Shown here: piece after piece, positions 42,895-51,051 of the stretch | Numbering within the stretch: the stretch's first letter is position 1 | How the letters are laid out: every line of letters begins with the position of its first letter | Assembly: GCA_964613795.1 (NCBI GenBank) | Contig: CAZTJR010000005.1 | Location: 60,316 to 124,315, forward strand | DNA length: 64,000 nt | Origin: Chromatocurvus sp964613795 | GTDB lineage: Bacteria; Pseudomonadota; Gammaproteobacteria; Pseudomonadales; Halieaceae | Reading direction: 5' to 3' | The notes under the pieces: model-generated | Databases searched by the model: none | Told to the model about the DNA's origin: nothing | Seen by the model: only the letters and a program-made list of their open reading frames with translations | Translations under genes and position numbers: made by a program

Positions 42895-45216
42895 TCAGTC
42901 TCCCACCGGAGGCGGCGCCAGTACTTCGCGCTGACCATTGGTACCCATGGTCGACACCACACCCGCGGCTTCCATCGTTTCAATAAGGCGCGCTGCTCGA
43001 TTGTAGCCAATGCGCAGCTTGCGCTGCACGCTGGATATCGACGCCCGGCGGCTCTGGGTCACGTGATGGACCGCCTCATCATACAGCGCGTCATTCTCGT
43101 CGTCGCCACCGTCTGCCTGCATTTCACCAGGCGTCACGGGCGTGCTGCTGCCCTCGTCGAGCAGCCCCTCAATGTACTCGGGCTCGCCACGACGCTTCCA
43201 GTCAGACACCACGCGATGCACTTCGTCGTCAGAACAGAATGCGCCATGCACGCGGGTGGGCATGCTGGTGCCCGGGGGCAGATACAGCATGTCGCCGTAG
43301 CCCAGCAGTTGCTCTGCACCGCCCTGGTCAAGAATGGTCCTGGAGTCCACCTTGGAGCTGACCTGAAAGGCGATACGCGTGGGAACGTTGGCCTTGATAA
43401 GGCCGGTGATGACATCCACAGAGGGGCGCTGCGTGGCCAGAATCAGGTGGATACCGGCCGCGCGTGCCTTCTGTGCAATGCGCGCAATGAGCTCTTCCAC
43501 TTTTTTGCCGACAATCATCATCATGTCGGCAAACTCGTCAATCACCACCACCACAAAGGGCAGGCGCTCCAGGGGCGGAGCGCTCTGCTCCTCATCGGTC
43601 ATCTGCAGGATCGGGTCCGGCGTCCAGAACGGATCGACCAGGGGAGACCCGGCCTTTGCCGCGTCCTCGACCTTGCGGTTATAACCGGCGAGGTTGCGGA
43701 CGCCCATCGTGGCCATGAGCTTATAGCGACGCTCCATTTCCGCGACACACCAGCGCAGCCCGTTGGCGGCATCCTTCATGTCGGTGATCACCGGCGTCAG
43801 CAGATGCGGAATGCCATCGTAGACCGACAACTCGAGCATTTTCGGGTCTACCAGAATCAGTCGCACATCCGCAGGTGTAGCTTTATATAGAAGGCTGAGC
43901 AGCATGGCGTTGACGCCGACTGATTTGCCCGAGCCGGTGGTGCCTGCCACCAGCAGGTGGGGCATCTTGGCAAGATCTGCCACCACGGGGTGCCCCGAAA
44001 TATCATTGCCCAGCGCAAGCGTTAGCGGCGATTTGCTCTGGTCAAAGGTACGCGATGACAACACCTGCCGGAAATTGACCACCTCGCGGTCTTCGTTGGG
44101 TATCTCGATACCGACCACGCTCTTGCCGGGTATCACCTCGACCACACGCACGGAAATAACCGCCAGCGATCGCGCCAGATCCTTCGCAAGATTGGATATG
44201 CGGGACACCTTGACGCCCGGTGCGGGCTGCAATTCAAAGCGCGTGATAACCGGCCCTGGCATTACCGCCGTCACTTCAGCGACGATACCGAAATCCGCGA
44301 GCTTCAGCTCCAGAAGCTTGGACAGCTTTTCCAGCGCCTCGGCGGAATAGCCCTTTGACGGGTCTTTGACTTCCGCATCCAGCAACTCAAACTGCGGCAG
44401 TTCCCCGGTCACCGGATTGTCGAACAGCGGTTTCTGTTTCTCGCGCTCCACGCGTTCGCTGGTCTGAACGGGCGCTTCCAGAGCCTTGATCTTCGGCGGC
44501 GTGCGTTTCTTCTCCTTCTCAACATGCTGCGTGATGACGGCCTTTCGCGCCTCGAGCTGCCGCTCCCGACTGCGGCGATCACGAGTAGCATCGATGAAGG
44601 CCACCACACGGTCGCGCAGGGCTACAGAGCCGTCAATGGCCCAGGCGCCCAACTGTTCCATCAGCCGCATCCAGCTGAGATCGGTAAAGATGGTCATGCC
44701 GAAAAGAAAAACGGCAGCCAGAATGACACGGCTACCAATGTCATTGAAGGCGTTACTGAATGCATTGCCAATCGCCTGACCGAGAATGCCACCGGCGCCC
44801 TGGGGCAGGCCGGCCCCCCCGGTGTCGTTGAGAGCGGCGATCGCTGTCACCGACACCATGACCATCAGGAGCCCGAGAAACCGCACGCCAACGTGGGTCC
44901 AGTCGATACCGCTGACGCTGTAGCGCTCGGCGAAGATCACTGCGGCGCGATAAGCGAGCATGAGGGGAAACAGGTAGGCGGCGTACCCCACTAGGGAAAA
45001 ACCCACATCCGCCAGCCAGGCGCCTGCGGGACCCCCGAGATTGCGGATGCCCCCCCCCGCACCGGTCGCCGACCAGCCCGGGTCCTGGGAACTGTAGCTG
45101 AGCAAGGCGAGCAACAGATAGGCACAGGCCGCAGTCACGCCAATAAACGCCCCCTCGCGCCATCTCGGTCGCGATACCCTGTCCGCTGCGGCGGATTTAC
45201 TTTCGGCTCTGGCCAA
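42895..45216 (-). CDS. ftsK: FtsK DNA translocase/cell-division protein
   Basis: 773 residues. Four membrane helices (about 25-190) form the septal anchor; the linker (about 195-290) is short; the alpha/beta motor (about 290-690) carries Walker A GTTGSGKSVGVNAM (about 427-440) and Walker B VVVIDEFADMMM; the gamma winged helix (about 705-770) reads KOPS and contacts XerD. The length corresponds to a short-linker FtsK (E. coli has 1329). The first codon is a TTG at 45216 behind a GGGGCAGGG stretch; no in-frame ATG fits near the conserved start. The upstream 240-base AT-rich region contains no lrp gene, which separates ftsK and trxB in E. coli. Confidence 0.97.
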   Translation of the reverse strand: MARAESKSAAADRVSRPRWREGAFIGVTAACAYLLLALLSYSSQDPGWSATGAGGGIRNLGGPAGAWLADVGFSLVGYAAYLFPLMLAYRAAVIFAERYSVSGIDWTHVGVRFLGLLMVMVSVTAIAALNDTGGAGLPQGAGGILGQAIGNAFSNAFNDIGSRVILAAVFLFGMTIFTDLSWMRLMEQLGAWAIDGSVALRDRVVAFIDATRDRRSRERQLEARKAVITQHVEKEKKRTPPKIKALEAPVQTSERVEREKQKPLFDNPVTGELPQFELLDAEVKDPSKGYSAEALEKLSKLLELKLADFGIVAEVTAVMPGPVITRFELQPAPGVKVSRISNLAKDLARSLAVISVRVVEVIPGKSVVGIEIPNEDREVVNFRQVLSSRTFDQSKSPLTLALGNDISGHPVVADLAKMPHLLVAGTTGSGKSVGVNAMLLSLLYKATPADVRLILVDPKMLELSVYDGIPHLLTPVITDMKDAANGLRWCVAEMERRYKLMATMGVRNLAGYNRKVEDAAKAGSPLVDPFWTPDPILQMTDEEQSAPPLERLPFVVVVIDEFADMMMIVGKKVEELIARIAQKARAAGIHLILATQRPSVDVITGLIKANVPTRIAFQVSSKVDSRTILDQGGAEQLLGYGDMLYLPPGTSMPTRVHGAFCSDDEVHRVVSDWKRRGEPEYIEGLLDEGSSTPVTPGEMQADGGDDENDALYDEAVHHVTQSRRASISSVQRKLRIGYNRAARLIETMEAAGVVSTMGTNGQREVLAPPPVGD

Positions 45217-45310
45217 TGCCCTGCCCCGTTAAAAATATCGTCATAGTTTTCATTACTTCTTCATTCTTTTCAATAATTTATGCGTGAATCGCAGATTCGA
45301 TCTAACAACT

Positions 45311-45339
45311 TTGCCGACACCGCTTCTTTACTTTACCAT
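45311..45339 (+). promoter_or_regulatory. trxB: Candidate sigma70 promoter of trxB
   Basis: TTGCCG at 45311-45316 and TACCAT at 45334-45339 are separated by 17 bases, 118 bases before the trxB start, within the only AT-rich stretch of this region (about 45230-45345). The same stretch must serve ftsK on the other strand; no clear minus-strand hexamer pair stands out. The 240-base ftsK-trxB gap otherwise holds no gene. Confidence 0.45.
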
Positions 45340-45456
45340 TAGCGCAGCTTGAGCCACCGGCTACCCGCGCCACGACAGGGTTGCGCGGTGTACTGCCGCA
45401 GCCACAGAACCCTCGCAACGCGACTCCGCCCACGAGTACAACAGGAAACTCCCGAC

Positions 45457-46413
45457 ATGAGTGACGCGCATCATCATCCACTGATTATTCTCGGCTCCGG
45501 CCCGGCAGGCTACACGGCCGCCGTGTATGCCGCTCGCGCCAATCTGGCACCGGTGGTCATTACAGGCATGCAGCAGGGCGGTCAGCTGACCACAACCACC
45601 GAGGTCGAGAACTGGCCAGGTGGCCCCGCGGATCTTCAGGGGCCCCAGTTGATGCAGGAGATGCAGGCTCATGCGGAACGCTTCGACACGCAGATCATCT
45701 TTGATCATATCGAACATGTCGACCTTTCTGTTCGCCCCATGCGTCTGGAAGGCACCGGCACATTCACCTGCGACGCCCTCATTATCGCCACTGGTGCCTC
45801 CGCGCAGTACCTGGGTCTGCCCAGTGAGGAAGCCTTCATGGGCAAGGGCGTCAGCGCCTGCGCCACCTGCGACGGCTTCTTCTACCGCAATCAGAAAGTG
45901 GCTGTTGTCGGCGGTGGCAACACCGCCGTAGAAGAGGCGCTGTATCTTGCCAACATCGCTTCCGAGGTGGTTCTGGTGCACCGGCGCGACAGTCTGCGTG
46001 CTGAGAAGGTCCTGCAGGATCGACTGTTTGCGCGCGCCAGGGAGGGCAAGGTCACCCTGCTCTGGGATCATGTTCTCGATGAGGTCCTTGGTGACGATAG
46101 TGGCGTCACCGGCATGCGCGTGCGCTCCACCCATGACGACAGTGCACAGGAAATCGCGCTTTCCGGCGTGTTTATCGCTATTGGTCACAAACCCAATACC
46201 GATATGTTTGCCGGACAACTGGATATGAAAAACGGCTACATCGTGATTCACAGCGGCACCGAGGGCAACGCCACCGCAACCAGCGCGCCCGGCGTATTTG
46301 CTGCGGGCGACGTCGGTGACCATATCTATCGTCAGGCCATCACCTCGGCAGGATTTGGCTGCATGGCGGCACTGGACGCCGAAAAGTATCTCGATGCACA
46401 GGACCAACACTGA
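45457..46413 (+). CDS. trxB: Thioredoxin reductase
   Basis: 318 residues, the low-molecular-weight FAD/NADPH type. FAD-binding GSGPAG (13-18), redox centre C135-A-T-C138, NADPH-binding GGGNTAVEEALYLA (about 154-167) and a closing GVFAAGDVGDHIYRQAITSAG for FAD are visible. It keeps thioredoxin reduced in the cytoplasm. The ATG at 45457 is chosen for the conserved start and an AGGA upstream. aat follows after 18 bases. Confidence 0.97.
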   Translation: MSDAHHHPLIILGSGPAGYTAAVYAARANLAPVVITGMQQGGQLTTTTEVENWPGGPADLQGPQLMQEMQAHAERFDTQIIFDHIEHVDLSVRPMRLEGTGTFTCDALIIATGASAQYLGLPSEEAFMGKGVSACATCDGFFYRNQKVAVVGGGNTAVEEALYLANIASEVVLVHRRDSLRAEKVLQDRLFARAREGKVTLLWDHVLDEVLGDDSGVTGMRVRSTHDDSAQEIALSGVFIAIGHKPNTDMFAGQLDMKNGYIVIHSGTEGNATATSAPGVFAAGDVGDHIYRQAITSAGFGCMAALDAEKYLDAQDQH

Positions 46414-46431
46414 GCAACAGGGCCGGCACGG

Positions 46432-47145
46432 GTGTCTCTGCTGCAGTATCTGGGCCCGGGTGAGCCCTTCCCGTCGACGGCAACCGCGCTCGAATACCCC
46501 AATGGCCTGCTGGCGGTAACGGATGATCTGGCTATCGACCGGCTGATCGCCGCCTACCGTCGCGGTATTTTTCCCTGGTTCGAGGACCCACAGCCGGTCC
46601 TCTGGTGGAGCCCGGACCCACGCTCGGTTCTTCCCGTTGATGGGCTGCACGTGTCCCGGTCCCTGCGCAAGACACTGCGGCAGAACACATTCCGGCTTTC
46701 CGTCGACACGGCCTTTACGGATGTCATGCACGCCTGCGCGGGCGCGCGTAACGGCCAGCGCGGCACATGGATCAATCAGCGCATGCTGGACGCCTACTGC
46801 GCGCTGCATCGCCGTGGCTGCGCCCACAGCATTGAGGTGCGCAACGACGACGGCGCACTTGTCGGCGGACTCTACGGCGTGGCACTTGGCGGCACGTTCT
46901 TCGGGGAAAGCATGTTCAGCAACTGCAGCGATGCATCCAAGGTGGCCCTGGTCGCCCTGGTGCGACTGCTTGAACGCGGCGGCGGCAGTCTTGTCGATTG
47001 CCAGGTCGAGAGCGATCACCTGAACAGCATGGGTGCTCGCAACATTTGCCGCGAAGACTTTGAGCAATGGCTTGCGCGTAATCAGGTCATCGACATACCA
47101 TCGTCTGCCTGGCATTTGCCGATCCGTTGCGGAGAACTCCTGTGA
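46432..47145 (+). CDS. aat: Leucyl/phenylalanyl-tRNA--protein transferase
   Basis: 237 residues with a GTG start. The family core is clear: GIFPWFEDPQPVLWWSPDPRSVL (about 45-67), then GTWINQRMLDAY, GGLYGVALGGTFFGESMFS and a VDCQVESDHLNSMGAR end. It transfers Leu or Phe from tRNA to N-terminal Arg or Lys, making primary destabilising residues for ClpS-ClpAP. It overlaps bpt by four bases (GTGA), so the two transferases are coupled. Confidence 0.96.
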   Translation: MSLLQYLGPGEPFPSTATALEYPNGLLAVTDDLAIDRLIAAYRRGIFPWFEDPQPVLWWSPDPRSVLPVDGLHVSRSLRKTLRQNTFRLSVDTAFTDVMHACAGARNGQRGTWINQRMLDAYCALHRRGCAHSIEVRNDDGALVGGLYGVALGGTFFGESMFSNCSDASKVALVALVRLLERGGGSLVDCQVESDHLNSMGARNICREDFEQWLARNQVIDIPSSAWHLPIRCGELL

Positions 47146-47876
47146 CGTCGTCACTGCGCGATTTAAAGGTCTATACCACCTACCCTCATCGCTGTAGCTA
47201 TCTCGAGGATGAGGAGGCGACGACCCTGTTCATCGATCCGCGACAGCCCATTGATCAGGCCCTGTACACGCGCCTGTCCCTGCTGGGTTTCCGGCGCAGT
47301 GGCGCCCATGTCTACCGGCCGCATTGCCGGCAGTGCAGCGCCTGTGTACCGGCACGCATCCCCATCAACTTATTCCGGCCAAACCGCACACAGCGCCGCA
47401 CCTGGCGTCGGAACGCAGATCTCACAGTGGTCCGTACAGATGGCATCGCCGATGATGAGGCTTACCGCCTCTACCATCGCTATATCGTCGAGCGCCACGC
47501 CGATGGCGACATGTACCCGCCGGACCGCGATCAGTATCAGTCGTTCCTGAGCAACGCCTGGGACTGCACGCGCTACTATCGCTTTCACAGCGGCGAGCGT
47601 CTGGTCGCTGTCGCCGTCGTGGACGTCATGCTGGATGGGCTTTCCGCCATTTATACGTTTTTTGACCCCGATGAACAGGCACGTGGCCTGGGCCGTTACG
47701 CCATTCTCTGGCAGATCGAGACAGCGCGCTCGGTGGGCCTGCCTTACCTCTACCTCGGATACTGGATACGCAACTGTGGAAAGATGGCGTACAAGTCGGA
47801 CTATCGACCACTAGAGCTGCTGCTGGAAAATCGCTGGCAGCGCGCCAACGATGACATACTTGCCAGCGATGCTTGA
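47142..47876 (+). CDS. bpt: Bpt leucyltransferase (aspartate/glutamate N-termini), Ate-like
   Basis: 244 residues. Sequence markers are CSYLEDEEATTLFIDP (about 17-32), the H-C-R-Q-C-S-A-C-V-P-A-R segment (about 59-70) and YLGYWIRNCGKMAYKSDYRPLE near the end. Bacterial Bpt adds Leu to N-terminal Asp or Glu. The GTG at 47142 has GGAGA six bases upstream and overlaps the aat stop; an in-frame TTG at 47127 is less likely. With aat upstream and clpA/clpS close by, it completes the N-degron set. Confidence 0.95.
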   Translation: MTSSLRDLKVYTTYPHRCSYLEDEEATTLFIDPRQPIDQALYTRLSLLGFRRSGAHVYRPHCRQCSACVPARIPINLFRPNRTQRRTWRRNADLTVVRTDGIADDEAYRLYHRYIVERHADGDMYPPDRDQYQSFLSNAWDCTRYYRFHSGERLVAVAVVDVMLDGLSAIYTFFDPDEQARGLGRYAILWQIETARSVGLPYLYLGYWIRNCGKMAYKSDYRPLELLLENRWQRANDDILASDA

Positions 47877-47958
47877 TGACGTAGCCTCCCGGAAACAGTG
47901 GAAGTCAGGCCGCGTTTACGGCAAAATGCGCGCTTCGCATGACAGACACTGAGGCCAC

Positions 47959-48177
47959 ATGGCAAAAGAAGATCAGATTGAAATGGACGGTGAGGTAGTC
48001 GATACCTTACCGAACACGACGTTTCGCGTTCAGCTGGAGAACGGGCACATTGTGACGGCCCATATTTCAGGGAAGATGCGCAAGAATTACATCCGGATAC
48101 TGACGGGCGACAAAGTGCGTGTAGAGCTGACTCCCTATGACCTGACCAAGGGACGCATTACGTACCGCGAGCGCTGA
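47959..48177 (+). CDS. infA: Translation initiation factor IF-1
   Basis: 72 residues, the exact family length, with one S1/OB-fold domain (MEGEV-type start, FRVQLENGHIVTAHISGKMRKNYIRILTGDKV, then LTPYDLTKGRITYR). It binds the 30S A-site during initiation. The ATG follows GAGG by five bases. An 82-base gap separates it from bpt, so it may have its own promoter. Confidence 0.98.
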   Translation: MAKEDQIEMDGEVVDTLPNTTFRVQLENGHIVTAHISGKMRKNYIRILTGDKVRVELTPYDLTKGRITYRER

Positions 48178-48188
48178 AGTACGCCCGC

Positions 48189-48203
48189 CATCATTTTATG
48201 ATG
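48189..48203. terminator. Short inverted repeat between convergent infA and clpA
   Basis: CATCAT at 48189-48194 and ATGATG at 48198-48203 form a 6-bp stem around TTT between two stop codons 41 bases apart. The stem is AT-rich and lacks a poly-T tail, so termination is possible in either direction but weakly supported. Confidence 0.3.
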
Positions 48204-48217
48204 ACAGGCGACACCGC

Positions 48218-50500
48218 TCAGCTTCCTTCCAGCACGGCCTCTTCTTCTTCGACCCGCACCTCCAGTGCATCCCCCGCTGTGTTGAGACGCACCAGTGCAG
48301 TACCACCGGAGCTCGAAAGAGCACCGAACAGGACAAGCTCCGCCAGAGGCTTCTTGATGTGCTCCTGTATTACGCGCTCCATGGGACGTGCGCCCATGCG
48401 CTCATCGTAGCCTTTCTCAACCAGCCACAGTCGTGCATCCTCGTCAACGTCCAGGGTTACCCGTTTCTCATCAAGCTGTCCCTGCAGTTCGGCGATGAAC
48501 TTGTCGACCACCGTTAGAATGACGTCCTCGCCCAGGGGCTCGAACTGAATGACGCTGTCAAGGCGATTGCGGAATTCCGGCGTGAACATCCGCGTTATCG
48601 CCTCCATGCCGTCGCTGCGGTGATCCTGGGTGGTGAAGCCGATGCTGCGCCGGCTCATGCTTTCTGCGCCCGCATTGGTTGTCATAATGAGAATGACATT
48701 GCGGAAATCGGCCTTGCGACCGTTGTTGTCGGTCAGAGTTCCGTGGTCCATGACCTGCAGCAGCAGATTGTAGACCTCCGGATGGGCCTTCTCTATCTCG
48801 TCGAGCAACACAACGGCATGCGGATGCTTGGTTACCTGCTCGGTAAGCAGCCCACCCTGATCAAAACCGACATAGCCGGGTGGTGCACCGATCAGCCGTG
48901 ACACGGTATGCCGCTCCATATACTCTGACATGTCAAAGCGAATCAGCTCGAGACCGAGAATCCTGGCAAGCTGACGGGTGACCTCCGTCTTGCCGACACC
49001 CGTCGGACCCGCCAGCAGGAAGGACCCGATCGGCTTGTCGCCGCCGCGCAAACCGGCCCGGGACATCTTGATGGATGTCGCGAGACTGGAAACGGCATTG
49101 TCCTGACCGAAAACCACCATGCGCAGATTACTTTCGAGTTTCTGCAGGATTTCCTTGTCGTTACTGCTGACCGTTTTCGGCGGAATACGGGCAATCTTGG
49201 CAACCACCGCCTCGATATCACCCTTGCCAATGACCTTTTTGCGCTTCGACGGCGCCTGCAGCTGCTGATAGGCACCCGCCTCGTCGATAACGTCTATCGC
49301 CTTGTCCGGCAGGAAGCGGTCGGTGATGTAGCGGGCTGACAGATCCGTTGCCGTGCGCAACGCATTGTCGGTATAGCGCAGACCGTGATGCTCCTCGAAC
49401 CGTGACTTGAGGCCCTTGAGAATCTTGTACGCATCATCGGGGCTCGGCTCCATGACGTCGATCTTCTGGAAGCGACGACTCAGTGCCTTGTCTTTGTCAA
49501 AAATGCCGCGGTATTCCTGGAAAGTGGTGGAACCGATGCACTTCAGTTTTCCGGACGTCAGCAGGGGCTTTAGCAGGTTGCTCGCATCCATGACGCCGCC
49601 GGATGCCGCGCCGGCACCGATAATCGTGTGTATCTCGTCGATGAACAATATAGCGCCATCACGCCGCTTTAGCTCGGCAAGCAGCCCCTTGAAGCGCTTC
49701 TCGAAATCTCCCCGGTACTTGGTGCCCGCCAGCAGCGCGCCGAGATCCAGGGAATAAACGCAGGAATCCCGCAGCATCTCTGGAACCTGGCCATCGACGA
49801 TCATTTTGGCAAGCCCTTCGGCAATGGCGGTCTTGCCGACCCCGGACTCGCCCACCAGCAGGGGGTTGTTTTTGCGTCGCCGCGCAAGAATCTGGACAAC
49901 GCGCTCCACTTCGCCGAGACGGCCAATGAGAGGGTCGATCCTGCCGGCTTCGGCCTCGGCGTTGAGATTGGTGGAATACGAATCCAGTGGATTCGCCTCG
50001 CCTTCCTCGCCTCCCTGCTCTGGCGCGGCAGCGCTACCGCGCTCCTCGTCCATGTCTTCATCGCCCACCTTGGAAATGCCGTGGGTAATGTAATTGACGA
50101 CATCGAGACGGGTCACGCTCTGTGTCTTCAGAAAGTAGACCGCCTGGCTCTCCTGCTCACTGAACAGGGCGACCAGCACATTGGCACCGGTGACCTCGCT
50201 CTTGCCGGACGACTGCACGTGAAACACCGCTCGCTGCAGGACACGCTGAAAGCCCAGGGTTGGCTGTGTTTCACGCTCCTCGTCCTCCGCGGGGATGAGC
50301 GGGGTGGTGGAATCGATGAACTCGACCAGGTCGCCGCGCAGCGCACTGATCTCTGCGCCACAGGCCTTGAGGACGCGGATCGCATCATTGTTATCCAGCA
50401 GAGCCAGCAGAAGGTGCTCTACCGTCATGAACTCGTGCCGGCGGGCGCGAGCGGCACGAAAGGCGTCGTTAAGGGTTTGCTCTAGATCCTTGCTCAGCAT
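48218..50500 (-). CDS. clpA: ClpA unfoldase of the ClpAP protease
   Basis: 760 residues: Clp N-domain (about 1-145), an acidic glutamate-rich linker (about 150-170), AAA1 with Walker A GESGVGKTA (about 218-226) and AAA2 with GPTGVGKTE (about 498-506), and the ClpP-docking loop containing I-G-F (SRRSIGFTT). It unfolds substrates, including those delivered by ClpS, for ClpP. clpP is not in the window. The ATG follows GGGAG by seven bases. clpS lies 18 bases upstream. Confidence 0.97.
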   Translation of the reverse strand: MLSKDLEQTLNDAFRAARARRHEFMTVEHLLLALLDNNDAIRVLKACGAEISALRGDLVEFIDSTTPLIPAEDEERETQPTLGFQRVLQRAVFHVQSSGKSEVTGANVLVALFSEQESQAVYFLKTQSVTRLDVVNYITHGISKVGDEDMDEERGSAAAPEQGGEEGEANPLDSYSTNLNAEAEAGRIDPLIGRLGEVERVVQILARRRKNNPLLVGESGVGKTAIAEGLAKMIVDGQVPEMLRDSCVYSLDLGALLAGTKYRGDFEKRFKGLLAELKRRDGAILFIDEIHTIIGAGAASGGVMDASNLLKPLLTSGKLKCIGSTTFQEYRGIFDKDKALSRRFQKIDVMEPSPDDAYKILKGLKSRFEEHHGLRYTDNALRTATDLSARYITDRFLPDKAIDVIDEAGAYQQLQAPSKRKKVIGKGDIEAVVAKIARIPPKTVSSNDKEILQKLESNLRMVVFGQDNAVSSLATSIKMSRAGLRGGDKPIGSFLLAGPTGVGKTEVTRQLARILGLELIRFDMSEYMERHTVSRLIGAPPGYVGFDQGGLLTEQVTKHPHAVVLLDEIEKAHPEVYNLLLQVMDHGTLTDNNGRKADFRNVILIMTTNAGAESMSRRSIGFTTQDHRSDGMEAITRMFTPEFRNRLDSVIQFEPLGEDVILTVVDKFIAELQGQLDEKRVTLDVDEDARLWLVEKGYDERMGARPMERVIQEHIKKPLAELVLFGALSSSGGTALVRLNTAGDALEVRVEEEEAVLEGS

Positions 50501-50518
50501 GGCGTTGCTCCCGGGGTG

Positions 50519-50914
50519 CTACCCCTCCGATGCCTCGATTTCGCACAGCAGCGGATGCTGATGCTCCCGTGCGTATTGGTTGACCTGCGCCGACTTGGTC
50601 TCCGCGATATCGCGGGTGTAGATGCCGCACACGCCTTTGCCCCGTGTATGTACCGTCAACATGACCTGTGTGGCCTGCTCGCGGTTCATGGAAAAAAAGG
50701 TTTCCAGGACTTCGACGACGAACTCCATCGGTGTGTAATCGTCGTTCAGAAGGACCACCTTGAACAGGGGTGGCTTTTTCAGTTCAGGCGTGGCGTCCTG
50801 GGTAACGGTGCCGCTGTCCGAGTCGGAGTCGGGGTTTGATGCCATAGCGCGCACGCCTGCCGGCCACTGATGTGTGATAGCCACGATATGAATTTCACGC
50901 TCCTTTAGCGACAT
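50519..50914 (-). CDS. clpS: ClpS N-degron adaptor
   Basis: 131 residues from the ATG at 50914, or 108 from the ATG at 50845. The conserved ClpS core (about 49-130) has VVLLNDDYTPMEFVVEVLE (substrate pocket Asn-Asp), EQATQVMLTVHTRGKGVCGIYTRDIAETK and the hydrophobic pocket residues. ClpS brings N-degron proteins to ClpA. The longer start has GAGGAAGG directly upstream. The shorter start fits the usual family length (about 105). A TATAGT at 50924-50929 is a possible -10 element that would remove the upstream ribosome site, so the true start is open. Confidence 0.93.
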   Translation of the reverse strand: MSLKEREIHIVAITHQWPAGVRAMASNPDSDSDSGTVTQDATPELKKPPLFKVVLLNDDYTPMEFVVEVLETFFSMNREQATQVMLTVHTRGKGVCGIYTRDIAETKSAQVNQYAREHQHPLLCEIEASEG

Positions 50915-51006
50915 GCCTTCCTCACTATAAGGCTTTTCGGGCTAAAACGCAGTTCACACGCAGGCGTGTCACGCGTTCGCCAGGTTGAACATTACGGCAC
51001 GAAACC

Positions 51007-51037
51007 GGACAGGCCCCGGCATTGGCGGGACCTGTCC
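51007..51037 (-). terminator. icd: Hairpin downstream of icd
   Basis: Arms 51007-51018 and 51026-51037 (GGACAGG ... CCTGTCC outer pairs, then CCCG/CGGG with one mismatch) make a 12-bp stem with a 7-base loop, 14 bases after the icd stop on the minus strand. The U-run that follows is short (GGTTTC), so it may need Rho or act as a 3' stabiliser. The rest of the 50915-51051 gap holds the clpS promoter region and no gene. Confidence 0.5.
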
Positions 51038-51051
51038 ACGTTGCGGCAGCG

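Noticed and set aside
45219..45226. KOPS-like octamer GGGCAGGG (minus strand) at the ftsK ribosome site
   Set aside because: An octamer with one free position is expected many times by chance in 64 kb at this GC content; it is probably just the ribosome site.
45361..47154. 597-codon open frame antisense to trxB and aat
   Set aside because: It is a high-GC shadow; both plus-strand genes have all family motifs.
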